64,000 nucleotides of DNA, from NCBI GenBank assembly GCA_002803225.1, contig NXFV01000145.1:56957-120956 (forward strand), read 5' to 3'. A program made the position numbers and the translations under genes. Below, one piece after another: positions 49,624-61,034 of this stretch. The notes below the pieces were generated by a model. It worked only from the letters and a program-made list of their open reading frames with translations. It did no database searches and had not been told where the DNA came from. This DNA comes from Gamarada debralockiae. Its lineage: Eukaryota; Ascomycota; Leotiomycetes; Helotiales; Hyphodiscaceae. The first letter of the stretch is position 1. The number at the start of each line of letters is the position of its first letter.

Positions 49624-51851
49624 AAGGAACGAGATGTTGGCGGGATCGAGGTGTTAAGAGGTTATGAACTTTGATATTGGGTTGGTAATGGATCTAACTG
49701 CATGATGACGACAAGGCAGGCGCGGACTTCTTCTATTTGCTTAAATGTCTTTTCATTGAATTTTCATCACTATTCATGTCAAATGGAAGCTCAAGTGGTA
49801 CCCACTTCTCAATCCGCAAATTTCCTTTCGCAGTTGCTAATTACAAGGACGGCTGCCACTCTTGTGATTAACATACATGTTCAGCCTTTGTGAAGTATTT
49901 CTTTACCTCTCCTTCCTATTTTTTCTGTAACTAAAGTTGACTTTGTCAGGGCTGGTACAGTAGCCCGCCGGGTTCTTCTTGAGGTGTACGATATCTTGGT
50001 CAACCTTGTCCAGAGCTGCGACATCTCCGGTCCCGACACACAACGATTGAGACCTTCCTCCAATTGATGAATACCTAATTTTCCCTTTTCTTCTATATTA
50101 CAACAGCTATGCTCTAACTCGGGCTTAAGTAGGCTTAGACGGTTGAAGGAGTAGCCGTGACCCATGGGTGGCTAGAGTTGGGCGAATCGGCTTTCTTATA
50201 CCCATGCACTCCTACCATGCAATGCAGTTTGAAATCAAGCTGCAATGGTTATTATTGGTGGGACCATATGTTGGAATACCAAGTTTAAGACTTTTGATAG
50301 AGAAAGCCATATCGGGAGGAGCAGTGCGCCTGACCAAAGGCGCAAACATGCCCTCAGCTTCTTGTGCACAGCCTTGCGAAGCTTTACCGGGCACATAAAA
50401 TAACCGCACTTTCCTGCAATCCCCTTTTATCATGGTCCTCTACTCATTTGGACAAAGAAGTCCTTCAATACGCGACTGAGACGCGATCGCCTTTCGAATA
50501 CCGCAGCGGAAAGTACCATATCCGAGATGAAGGTCTGTCAAGTTTGCCACGAGAAAGCAAATCGAATAGGTCCATACAACAGGATGAAGATTCGCGATGG
50601 CTGCTATAAAAGAAGAAAAGAGTATATCGGTAGAATATAGAGGGATAGAGCCTATCGCTCTCATTTGTCGAGGCGAATGGAAGGTTACCCTTATGATATT
50701 AGCAACAAATGTCCACATCATCGAGCAGATAACAAGTTCTTCTAAATCGATTGAAAGAACTCCAAAATTCTCTATCTATACTGTGTGGTTGCCACGAAGG
50801 CCTTCGCCAAATTTGAGAGAGACAGACCATCTCATATTACGGCACTGGAATTACTGAGTGTCCATCACAGCTCGATGGTGAGATACTGCGGCAGATGTTA
50901 CAAGAGAGCCATTGGCGGCTCGAAAGAAGCACGAAAATCGTCTCTGTCATGAATGTCTTGAGAAAACGAGACGGTTTCTCCAGCGGACTCGCGGCCACCA
51001 GAGTGACTTTTTCCAACCTTGGAGGCATGAGAGAGCGGCGCGCCCTGTCCTGCAGACTCTTCAAGTCCGCCCGGAGCATAGTTTAGGCATCGCTTGATGG
51101 TTCGACCAAAGAGGAAGCAAGGAGCATGGAGGAAATGGACGAGATATGATCACCGCCACGGAAGTCTCCTTTTTGCGCTGTGTCCAGCATTTCTAAAAGT
51201 GTGGTGAAATGGCGAATCTTCACTCATGGTTGCACATTCATAACTTGAATATCTCGAGAATGTGATCGTTTCCATTTGATCCACAGCATGCCTATTAATC
51301 CGCTCATTCCAATTGAACGATTATGTTTTCGACACTCTTTGGATGTCTTCAAGTGGAAACCTTTCCACGTGATGCATGACCAATGTTCTATTTGTTGAGC
51401 GATTCCTTTACCCGTCTTTAATTCATAGATACTTCTCCAAATGAAGCCGGAATAGTTAAGCTCGATCCATGACCCATACTCACTTCCTTGATCGTCTCAT
51501 CCAAGTCCATTACCCGAGCCTGAAACTTAAAAACCCGCCGGAGCCTGCATACCATTGAACTCTTCACGAACAGTAACGACACTCCAAGGGGGAGTCAACT
51601 CATGAATGATAGTAGTTTTGGCAACGAAGATGTAGTGGTACTCGACGGGTTGAGGATCCTGTCCATACTCGGCATGACAACAGCGGTGGAGGGAGGAGAT
51701 TGGAGGCGAACATGGTGTTCCAAGGCTTTGGTTCATAGTCGAGATTTTGAAGGTTTGGGAGAGGAGGTTGTGGTGCAAAGAGGAGATTCGGGTGTTGAAT
51801 GAGGGTCGTCGAGCAACGATATTGCGGTACAGTCACCCACAATAAGTAAGG
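49624..51851. other. Gene-poor region with unclear open frames
   Basis: No gene is supported. At about 50527-50620 a plus frame reads MKVCQVCHEKANRIG and RDGCYKRRKEY, and near 50930 another frame reads LCHECLEKTRRF. These look zinc-finger-like, but stops lie between them. A minus frame at 51527-51778 (83 codons, ending REEFNGMQAPAGF) has no recognised homologue. These may be decayed genes. Confidence 0.35.
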
Positions 51852-52264
51852 CCCCACCCCGCACTTTGCACCCAACCACCCCCTTTTCACTTCGCACCCA
51901 TTTTTATCAGCGAAACAGGTGTTTTAATAATAATTTTATCGCTAAAAAGCCCCGAAGCAAACGATTCAAGCGCTGCTTCAACTTTTAGCGGCGTGTAATT
52001 AGTTATCGAGATCACGTGCAATGAATTCGGCGTCATCAAAATGCCTCCGATTTTGTATGTAAAAGCGATAAAATTAACGTAGTTACTTTTCAATCGATTA
52101 AATCGCGTTTAAAACAACACATAATCAAAAAAGTTAATAAGTAAAAGTTTTTTATTTTATAAATCTTAATAATTGTTATACTGACTATTCTTTAATTAAA
52201 TTGTAGGTTATTTAAATAATTCAAGGTAAAGAGAGCGAGTTTTGGTGTAAAATTGGGTGTGGGG
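51852..52264. mobile_element. AT-rich island with imperfect terminal inverted repeats
   Basis: The left end CCCCACCCCGCACTTTGCAC and the reverse complement of the right end (CCCCACACCCAATTTTACAC) align imperfectly. The interior, especially 52060-52230, is far richer in A and T than its surroundings and has no coding frame. It is probably a remnant of a DNA transposon or MITE, perhaps altered by repeat-induced point mutation. Target duplications are not clear. Confidence 0.5.
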
Positions 52265-53165
52265 TAATATTAATTGTCTAGTACTGTATTATCAGTCATC
52301 TCTTTCTCTCTTGTACTTTGTATTCAGTTAGTAAGCTTACCGCTCTTGCTTAGGCGCTAGGTTAATCACCCAGCCCAGCTATGGTTTCAAAATCTGCGGC
52401 AGATATGGTAAAGACTTCACCGATTTGAAGCGATTGAGGATGGAATAGTGCGCATACAGAATGCCAGTCAACATTCAGATCTAATCAGAGCTACGACTTT
52501 AGTCGTTGCATGGATTCATAAGTCTAACCGCTGTGAAGGTCTGAGATCTTTTGACTGACCCAAAGAAATTAAATTCAACGGCCGTATTCATACGACCTTA
52601 CCATATCTGCCACCTCCGGATTCAAATGCGCCTCATAATTTGATGCGGGAAAATAGAAAAGGGGGATGACCTGACTGCGCTGAAACCCATGTGCCAAACC
52701 GCGGCTAGTCATGCCGAACCGAAAGGCTCCGGGAGACCACCTTCCTTTTCCGGCCCGCCACTCCATGATGTTGGATTTGAATGAGGCATTTCCCCGCAGT
52801 ATTGTCCTCTTTCTGGAGAATGACAGCGGAGTAGCGTCGGAACATACGCTAGTAGGTTTTTGATACAGCCATGCTACCAGTAATATTCAAGCGATCTAAG
52901 CCACCCTAGAATTCGGAACTTGCCTCCTGCGATGCCCCTGGCATGCTTTTGCATGAATTTTCTGGACGGCACAAAATATCCAAAACGCTGCATCGGGAAG
53001 GAATGATTGACGAGCTGAATGGTGTGGTGCACTAGAAGAATATAGATAAGAGCTGGAGTGAGATTCCATTTCACATGCGTCTTCCCTGCAAATAAAAACT
53101 GGACGGAACCTTGTCGAAAAGCTTCGATTCGCCGCACCAGTCACGAGACTAGCTCATATGTTCTA
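52265..53165. other. Intergenic upstream of the 7TM gene
   Basis: No gene supported. A minus frame at 52575-52766 (ending PEVADMVRSYEYGR) has no recognised motif. Confidence 0.4.
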
Positions 53166-54703
53166 ATGGATGCCTTCTCAGATATTCGGCCAGTTCCGCT
53201 AGATGTCATTCTTAGCTGGCCAAAACCGAACTATGTCGATCCTGAAAGGCGTGGCCCAGCCTTGTTGGCTGTCAACTGTGTACTATTACCACTTGCTCTG
53301 ATTGTGGTTGGGCTGAGATTGTACACTCGGTTGGTAGTGGTTCGTTCTGCTGGATTGGATGACCTATTCATTGGATTCGCTTCAGTATATCCTCCCTCTA
53401 GGATAATTCGAAGCTTGGGCTTACTTCTTTATAGATTGTAGCTGTTGGTTTGACTATAGCAGTATGCCTTGGTAAGACCCTTTGCTTCCTAATGAACGAT
53501 TTTCTGATGCTATCATGTGAAGCCGCGTCTAATTATGGATGGGACCTGCATATCTGGGATGTTCCAGATGGAGATATTATCCCAAGTCGACAGGTGCGTT
53601 CCTTCCATTCTGCGCTATACAGCTGCATAGCTGATCAAAATGAAAGACCACCTTCGTAGCTCAGTTTTTCTTCGTAATGGCCACCAACCTTACTAGGATG
53701 TCTATTCTCCTCTTCTATCGACGCCTCTTAACGCCCGGTATTAGGAAAACTCTCGATTACGTCGTTTGGGCCACTCTCGCTTTTGTCACATCGTACACTC
53801 TTGCCTTTGGGATAGCACTGATCACTACGTGCAGGTGACTTGAACTCACTTCCCATATTACCTAACATATGCTGACCACAGATTCAGCCCCGTAAAAGCC
53901 TTCTGGGACATCTCAGTCCCACATCACTGCAGTAACCAACGCAAATTGGAGATGGCCGCTGCAATCATCAATATTATTTCGGATTTTGTGGTCATCTTAA
54001 TCCCGCTTCCAACTGTGTGGAGTCTGAAGCTACCGAGGCGACAGAAATGGGCTTTGAGCGGTGTATTTATGATGGGATTCTTGTTAGTCCAACGGTTTGA
54101 TTCTGCCACTTGCAGTTTTTACTGACTGCCTTATCATTTAGCGTCTGCATAGTAGGAACGATACGTGTGTACTACGTGAATATCATAGTTAACGAAACGT
54201 TCGATACCACCTGTAAGTATTCGTCACGTTTCCTCAAACACCCCATCTACTTTCGCAAATTAAATTAACACCCAAGATCTTCAGGGGAAGGTTTCATCCT
54301 ATGGATCTTCGTAGCCGTTGAAGTCGACGTCGGTCTTATCTGTGCCTCAGCCCCAACCCTCAAGCCCCTCTTCAAACGCTATTTCAACAGCAGCAAGACC
54401 TACGGGAGCCACCGTGGATTCCACAAACACTCTTCACAGCCCCCGGATAGCAACAATATTGAGGCCGGTATACTAGTTCCACCATCAGTTGAGCTGGTAC
54501 ATGTCGCCCATGTGGGAAAATCGACGTCTTTGCCTGTCCTCCCAGGTGATAACAGGGACAGCGAGAGCGAGGAAAGTGTGTTTGTGTTGCAGGGTGGGAA
54601 AGTATCAGCGTTACCACGAGATGGGAGAAAGATGGGGAGTGTATTGAGGTGTCCGGCGGCGAAGTGTACGTGGGGGAGGAAGGAGCCATGCTCAGGGCTT
54701 TGA
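53166..54703 (+). CDS. Rhodopsin-domain 7TM protein (fungal SAT4-like family)
   Basis: A membrane protein of the fungal 'rhodopsin domain' family. Start MDAFSDIRPVPLDVILSW. About seven exons have short introns (first 53385-53434). Segments in order: ALLAVNCVLLPLALIVVGLR (TM1), RLVVVRSAGLDDLFIGFAS with the conserved L-D-D, IVAVGLTIAVCL (TM2), YGWDLHIWDVP, FFVMATNLTRMSILLFYRRL (TM3), WATLAFVTSYTLAFGIAL, the CRFSPVKAFWD motif with a partner Cys, IINIISDFVVILIPLPTVW with the D-x-x-x-x-x-x-P block, KWALSGVFMMGF, GTIRVYYV, and WIFVAVEVDVGLICASAPTL. The C-terminal tail is polar. These proteins are not retinal opsins; a sensor or transporter-like role is unproven. Confidence 0.88.
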
Positions 54704-55139
54704 TTATTTTTCCTCTGGAGTGCAAATATTTCCTTCTCAAATTTTCTTCATTGCGCCTTCAAGAGACTGAGCGATAAGTGAGGCCTTTTGTTTTTTATTT
54801 TTTATTTTAATGCAATTTTCATCAGGAACTGGATATGTAAAGGAACTGGGTGGATGGAAATGGGAAAGGAGTCTATCGGTGGACGGCAAAATATTGGATA
54901 GTTACGCATCAGTCTGATTTCAATTATTCAATTAATATGTATCCATCAAGTGCTAGCTCGGGGCGTGCTCATGATGCTCAGGATGTGCTCAGTCGTGCTA
55001 ACCCCCGGCTGAAGTAAAAAGCGGCAGCTGCAACTCTCGAAACCCATGTCTTCACTTCCTTCAAAGGCCTCCTCACCGCTTACTTGGATAGACTGTCCAT
55101 TATCCGCACCTGCTGATTCAAAGTCAGATGTGGGCTGCT

Positions 55140-55600
55140 TACCTCGGCAGACTTCTCCTCTCCGTCGATGACCATCTCGCCCTTCAGCTTCACAGTGAAC
55201 ATCAAGAATCTCTGAGGTGACGTAGTGAAGATTAGATTGTCAAACACTTCGGAGTTGAAGAGAGGGTGCTCACATTCTTGGCAGTATTCTCCTCTTCGCC
55301 GATGACCATCTCTCCTTAAGCTTCACCGTAGGCTTCAATAACCTTTGGAACGACCTAGTGAAGATTAGATTGTGAAATTCTTCAGAGCAGAACCTTGCCT
55401 CCTTTGCTGTCTCCGTTCCGCACCATCAATAGCCATCTCGCTCTCAGTGTCACCATTCTGCATTGTGCTTGGGATCGAACTTCGTAGAGGTTGAAGAGAG
55501 AGAGTCGTGCTTACATCGCAGACAGCCATCTAGGGACGATTCATTGTGAAACACCGTGTCCGTCAACTTTAGCTTCAACGCTTTCCTCAAGTGTCTGGAT
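55140..55600 (-). repeat. Tandem array of exon-like units, about 130-bp period
   Basis: Three clear copies and probably a fourth of a minus-strand unit follow the RING gene. The 17-mer AGTGAAGATTAGATTGT is identical at 55224-55240 and 55357-55373 (period 133). GATGACCATCTC recurs at 55167 and 55301, with a variant ending 55439. Each unit has an exon-like core of about 70 nt encoding variants of GEMVIDGEE (copies GEMVIGEEE, SEMAIDGAE). AG and GT(A/G)AG-like borders flank the cores. Copy B has lost a base and carries a stop. Whether any unit is translated is unknown. Confidence 0.65.
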
Positions 55601-55631
55601 AGTTAGAGATCATACTTGAATCTAGGAAGTC

Positions 55632-56219
55632 TTATCTCATCTTGTCCTCGGCATAGAAATCGTCTGAGCTACCATATAACTGCTCATCACTGTCGCTCCA
55701 CTGGCTTAAGACCTGGACGGCTTTGAGGTTTGATGCGTCGACTGTGGCACGACAGCGGGGACGAGTAGTGGGACCTTGCGAAGTTGACTCCTGTCCACTG
55801 TATTGAATGTCAGCAGTCTGATGCTTCTGGAAAGAAATAGTGAATTCTTTGGTGGATCTATGAGAACGTGAAGAAACAACCCGTAGGTGAAGGAGACTAA
55901 GAAAGATTTCACATACATGAGCGATGCACTCTGAGCAAGAGACGTGCTCATGGCAAGAGATCTTGACAGCATCTGCAGTGACAGACTCCAAACAAATGGG
56001 ACATTTGATGTGAGGGCTGAGCTGATGGTCGAATACTGCAGACTCTGCATGATTGCGATGATGTTTGTGTGTTTGGAATGGTGTTGTGGAGATGTTGTTT
56101 AGGGAGGGAAAAGATGCTTGGGTTGGAAGGAAAGCTGCTTGATGTAGTGAGCAGGGAGACAGAATATTAGTCGATAAAAGACGAGAACGAGTGAATCGCT
56201 TGAGAAGAGCCAAATTCAC
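55632..56219 (-). CDS. RING-finger-like protein with one zinc ligand lost
   Basis: A putative E3-type RING protein with two exons. Start MNLALLKRFTRSRLLSTN has a basic, possibly mitochondrial-targeting N-terminus. The RING first half reads IKCPICLESV, then SCHEHVSCSECIAH. The donor GTATGT follows CIAH, and an acceptor at TGGACAG keeps frame into ESTSQGPTTRPRCRATVDA. The last C-x-x-C pair appears as R-P-R-C, so one Cys ligand is Arg (CGT, one step from TGT). The tail is acidic (SDSDEQLYGSSDDFYAED) and ends at 55632. Loss of a ligand may mean a decayed or non-ubiquitin RING. The exon-like repeats lie directly downstream. Confidence 0.6.
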   Translation of the reverse strand: MNLALLKRFTRSRLLSTNILSPCSLHQAAFLPTQASFPSLNNISTTPFQTHKHHRNHAESAVFDHQLSPHIKCPICLESVTADAVKISCHEHVSCSECIAHVCEIFLSLLHLRVVSSRSHRSTKEFTISFQKHQTADIQYSGQESTSQGPTTRPRCRATVDASNLKAVQVLSQWSDSDEQLYGSSDDFYAEDKMR

Positions 56220-56740
56220 TGTTTTTGTGGAGGAACCTCACCTTGTTGGATAAGTTTCAAATTCCATGTGGGATAAACCAGGTAAATGAATTTATGGTAG
56301 TCCATCAGTAATCGGTCAAACTAGTATCTAGATAATGTGTGCAAAGTATTGGCGGTTTTACTTGAGGGCACGAAAGCGTGCTGGTAGGGGCTGCTTTTGG
56401 TACCCAGAATCCACCTCAGTGCACAGAACGACTATATATAGATGTAGATGTGCAGTGAACTTCCTTCAGTGGCTCTCCTCCACACACCTTTGTAATAAAG
56501 GTAATCTGGGTTTCTAAGGTTTGTACCATGCATGGAGGGATGCAGAGGATGCCAGAGACAATAGAACTTGGATCTTTCGAAAGGAGACCAATGAGGAAGA
56601 TAAGGGACGATACATAGTGTTCTGGAGAGAACATTCTAGTGAAGAATCCGAGTATATCACTGTGTTCGAGCCCAAATTTCCGCGCCGATTTATCTCCTGC
56701 TGCCAAAGATATGAATAAAAAAGTAAAAACACCGTCCAAA
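56220..56740. other. Intergenic upstream of the RING gene
   Basis: Overlapping open frames on both strands at 56416-56739 have no motifs. No gene claimed. Confidence 0.4.
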
Positions 56741-57161
56741 AGAATGGTCTCTATTCAAACAGGCTCTAAAGGCGAAGGGCTGTTATCCGCTGCATCCGGA
56801 CGGCAATGATCGGCGAAGGGTTCGTCTCCCAGAGGAAAGGGAAAAATGGCCCAGAAAAAGACACGGTCGAAGGCGATGATGACGAGGATGCGGATGCGGA
56901 TGGCGGAGGTGAAGGCAAAGATGATGGCGAAGACTTCCAAGCAGTTCAAGGTTCCCGAGAATGAGATTGCCACTAAGAAGGAGGAACGATGACGAGGGTA
57001 TGGACAAAGCTGATGAGGCAGAAGATGAAACTGAGCAGAAAGATACGAGCGGGGGCGAGGGAATGGAGGACGCTGTGATGGAGAATGGGGAGGTGGATGA
57101 ATCTGCATGGTACTATTACGGGACTCTTCCTACCCGGATGAGATTTAGATTGGGGATATGA
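56741..57161 (+). pseudogene. Fragment related to the acidic gene at 57391
   Basis: DNA at 56741-56820 aligns with 57517-57600. Both give VSIQ followed by GLLSAASGRQ here and GMLNSAAASGQQ there, then a Lys-rich and an acidic segment (EGDDDEDADADGGG here). Stops and frame changes interrupt it, and no start region is present. It is probably a truncated duplicate. Confidence 0.45.
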
Positions 57162-57390
57162 TGAAAGATACTTCGACTCGATTGGGCACTTGCTGGGGGA
57201 TGGCACAGAAGCTTTTGGAATGAAATTGAAGTGGTAGAATGACAAAAAGGTTAGAATAATCTTCAGCTCCGAGAATGACACATTTGTGGACGCCAAAGAA
57301 GGGAAAGCGGCAAGTAGCTTGAAGATATTCCGCTTCCCAACCTCTCAAACTGTATCAAGGATTCAGTTCACAGGGATACTGTTCTTGATA

Positions 57391-57865
57391 ATGTCCAAAA
57401 TCGAGGTCAGCGAGGGCGACTGGAAGGTGCTCTGCGCTCTGCTCAAGCAGGAAGCGAAGAGTGATTTCGATTTCCCGACAGCTGCGACGGAGACATGTAA
57501 AACCGCATGCACTTAATATGAGATGGTATCGATTCAGAGATACTCAAGATGGAATGCTAAACTCGGCTGCTGCTTCAGGACAGCAGGGATCGGCAAGCTT
57601 TCTACCTCCCAAGGCAAAGACCACCTCGAAGAACAAGACGGCCCCCGAGAGCAAGACAGTTTCGCAGGGAAAAGTAACTGCGACAAGAAAGGGGAAGAAG
57701 CCTGAGTCAGATGACCAGGGTGAGGGGGAAGACTCGGATGATGGAAAGGCGCAGAAACTCAAGGGGAAAAGGACTGCCGCAAAGCGTGTGGGAAGTGACG
57801 ATGATTTGGAGGACGACGAGGAAGTAGAGCAGGGGGTGAAGAAGGAGGCGAGCGATGATGGCTAG
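57391..57865 (+). pseudogene. SANT/Myb-like nuclear protein with acidic tail, frameshifted
   Basis: MSKIEVSEGDWKVLCALLKQ and SDFDFPTAATE open a short DNA-binding-like module common in fungi. Its expected continuation, HVKPHALNMRWYRFRDT, is in another frame starting near 57490. The sequence between is too short for an intron. The tail is Lys/Ser/Glu-rich (KAKTTSKNKTAPESK, then GKKPESDDQGEGEDSDDG) and stops at 57865. The family is inferred from the N-aromatic/RW-x-R-F pattern and the acidic tail. A sequencing indel at the junction would restore a normal gene of about 155 residues. Confidence 0.5.
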
Positions 57866-59142
57866 ATCGAGGAAGCGCACGAGGATAGGGGGGAGGTTGA
57901 TGAGGCTTCTTAAGAAAGCGGCATCTCTCTCTTGAACGAAGCTTGAACGTGTGGCCTGAGAGCTTTCGCCCCTTTCCGGGCAGCAAAAAGAACACGTGTA
58001 TTGAGGAGAATCTAGACTGCTTTGCTGCACTAGGTACCCATTCAAAGGATCAAAGCCCTCAATTTTATGCTGCACTCGTGAAATTAAAAATGATCCTGTG
58101 GTACAATGAGGCAACTGAAGCCTCTTAGACAATCGGCAATCGTTCAAGGCTGCATCTCTGTAATTATAAACCAGGATTCTGACTTAGGAATTGCAATTCT
58201 GATGAACAAGAACTCAATCAAGAAAGTCGTAGAGCTGAAGGTAGGTGGTCGTTCTTACCCATGAACTAAGACGGAGAAGAAAAGAGGAAGTTGCGAAGGG
58301 AGCCGGAAGTAATCAAGTCAATGATCAAGCTGGGTTGAAAGGTAAATACGGTAGCAGTACCCTTGCGTTGCGGTCAGGTGAACTTTTCGACCTCTCAGCC
58401 CCTTTATCGTTTGCTCTGGCTGTGGTCAGTGCCAAAGCTTTGCCTTTTCATGTTTGCTTTAAGAGCAAACATGGAAAAATTCTGCGCAATCTCGCACACG
58501 ACCGCGCTAAGGAAGCGAGCTTGAGAGAGGTACAAATACTTCTGTTCCCCTTCGCACTTCCCTCTTTTCTTCTCCATCTTAGTGCATGGGTAAGACTGAC
58601 CACCTCAAGCTCTATGACTTCTTACTAACTCTGAACAGGTTTTACGGTATGCGATCAACTCCTACGACCGTTTAAGATTTATTTACTGACTTCTTTCGCA
58701 GCATATCAGTGAGGATTCGTCCGAGATTGCGTTTTTGCTAGTTGAAAACTATAACCATGACCGCTCCTATTGGGCTTCGGCCTGGTAGGGAATCTTTGGA
58801 ACCCAAACTTCTCGTAAGAGATCTTTTTTCATTGCGAGCAGTCCTTTAGGATTACCGTGAAGAAGAAATGCCTTCGAAGAGCCTGCGAATAATCCTATGA
58901 CGGTACGAATAATAAAATCACCTATGAAAATCTTTGCTCCCGCTGTGACTTCGTGATCTGCTGCCTCGACCTGAAGCTGAAGCTGAGAAGATGTCAAATC
59001 GATGCGTCCAAATGCTGTATTTTCTTGCCCCTAAAGGTTGAGATACTCTGATTCTGAGGCTCTGTTGAAGATCTGCAGCCCATAATTATGACCTTGAAAC
59101 TGCTCCCGCCTTGAACCTTCCCACATTCCCACCAACACAACA
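57866..59142. other. Intergenic with no supported gene
   Basis: Open frames at 58245-58628 (plus) and 58767-58997 (minus) lack motifs and recognisable splicing. The last 200 bp serve the MAT2B-like gene. Confidence 0.4.
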
Positions 59143-60254
59143 ATGGCGAAGACGGCTCTGATCACCGGCGCAACAGGTCTGCTGGGCAGACAAGTGGTGA
59201 AAGCATTCCAACGACGAGGATGGGATGTCATAGGCACAGGATTTACACGCGCAAAGCCACCTTCAATCGTGAAGCTCGATCTGGGCTCCGAGTTCGAGGT
59301 CGCAAAGGTGCTGGAGGAAGTGAAGTCAGTCAATCTCCATCTCATTGCAGCAGCACAGCGCTGACACGTGGGAGCGCTTGAAGACCTCAGGTCGTGGTTC
59401 ATTGTGAGCCTTTACGATCCGAGACAGGGATGGAACAACATTCTAACAGCTCACAGGCGCCGCAAACCGTTTCCCAGATAAATGCGAGAGCGACCCCGAC
59501 GGCACACGAGCCCTTAACATCGCAGCCTCTGGCTCGCTGGCTAAGCTCTGCGCCGCTCAATCGATCTTCCTCATCTATATATCGACCGACTACGTATTCC
59601 CAGGTACCGAAGGCGACGCGCCGTACGAAGTCACAAACACGCCGAAACCACCGAATCTATATGGGGAGACGAAACATGAGGGCGAAAAAGCTGTGCTCGC
59701 TGAATATGAGCGTGCTGGGAAGGCAGGTTGGGGAGTGGTGCTGAGAGTACCGGTGCTGTATGGGGAGGCGGAGAGTCCGGCTGAGAGTGCTGTTAATGTG
59801 CTTATGAATTCGGTGGAGAAGGCACAGGAGAAGGGGGCGGGTGTTAAGATGGATCATTGGGCTATTAGGTATCCTACGAATACTGAGGATGTAGCGAGGG
59901 TATGCCAAGGTATGTTCTCATTCAAGGCGTTCAAAATATCTGTTAACGATGATTACAGATATAGCAGCCAAATACCTCGACACTGAAGACAAGTCCTCTC
60001 TCCCAAAGATCCTCCAATTCTCCTCCGAAGACAAGTACACAAAATACGAGATGTGCCAGCTCTTTGCTGAGATCATGGGTCTGCCGCTTGATGGCATGAT
60101 TGCGAATACAGAGGGTAATGACCCCAAGGCGAGCGTTCAGCGGCCATACGATTGCCATCTGTCGAGTAAGGCACTCAAGGATCTGGGAATCAATGTTGCT
60201 ACAATGGACTTTGCCGGATGGTGGAGACGGGAGACCAGAGCTTTTAGGAAGTAG
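59143..60254 (+). CDS. MAT2B/RmlD-like NAD(P)-dependent reductase
   Basis: A short-chain dehydrogenase of the dTDP-4-dehydrorhamnose-reductase type, closest in look to the regulatory beta subunit of methionine adenosyltransferase. Exons 59143-59324, 59384-59403, 59457-59909 and 59959-60254 give 316 residues. Exon 2 is only 20 nt. Motifs: nucleotide-binding [10 protein letters not shown] at the N-terminus, [15 protein letters not shown] spanning exons 2-3, [12 protein letters not shown], and the catalytic-type Y-x-x-x-K in [11 protein letters not shown]. Later come [23 protein letters not shown] and [14 protein letters not shown]. The protein ends in [11 protein letters not shown]. Enzymatic versus regulatory role cannot be judged from sequence. 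Confidence 0.9.
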
Positions 60255-61034
60255 GACAGCCAAAGGCTTGCATATGCTATGGGAGGCTTGCGGAGATGAC
60301 GTTGAAGGCTTCATGGTCATTGCTTAATCAATGGAACAATTCTATCTGATTTGCGTTATCTGGATGGTCGTCAAGAGCACATGGGAAGGTGGGATTGCGG
60401 TAGGAGATGAGTTCAGTGCTAGTCATCCTGCATCGAAACTGTGGGCGTGCTTTGCATGAAGAGACGCATATTCCAAGGAAACATTGGTTGTCCAAAACAA
60501 TTTCTATTGCTTCCTCACTTCGCCGCGTGACAAAATCTTAAATGAGCACGTGGAACAAATCTCATTGTCCAGGCCCCCTTTTCGGCCCCCAGCCGCAGCC
60601 AAACTTGACGCCACAATTTTCTCGAGGCATCACTAGCTTTTCCGGACTCCGAAACCATCCCCTAAACTCTGCAAAGGCAACTGCCGTGCCCTTTCCTTTC
60701 CCCCCAACCCAAAGAAGTTCTAGGCTTCATATGGTGGCCATCTCAAAATACAGGGCTTCTCCACAAAATTTGCAGCGGGAGATCAGCATGAATACACACA
60801 CCAAGCATTACTAATTTTAAGATTGCATTACCGGTAGAGGGACGAAACTTGCGATCGCGTGTTGCTATTCGAGCAACGAAATTAACAACATTGGTTCCGG
60901 TGCTCACAGCCACAATCATTCCTCCCTTGGCCCACTATCGCCTCCCAAATACGAACGTACAATGAGTTTTCGCGGAGAAACCTTCTCTTTGCGACAACAC
61001 AGAAAATCCGTGCAATATTTATGAAAGGGAAAGA
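60255..61034. other. Intergenic between MAT2B-like and RA-PH genes
   Basis: No gene supported; presumed promoter of the next gene. Confidence 0.45.

Noticed and set aside
50527..51097. Zinc-finger-like cysteine pairs (CQVCHEKANR, CHECLEKTRR)
   Set aside because: They lie in different frames separated by stops, and spacing does not match Zn2Cys6 or other known fingers closely enough.
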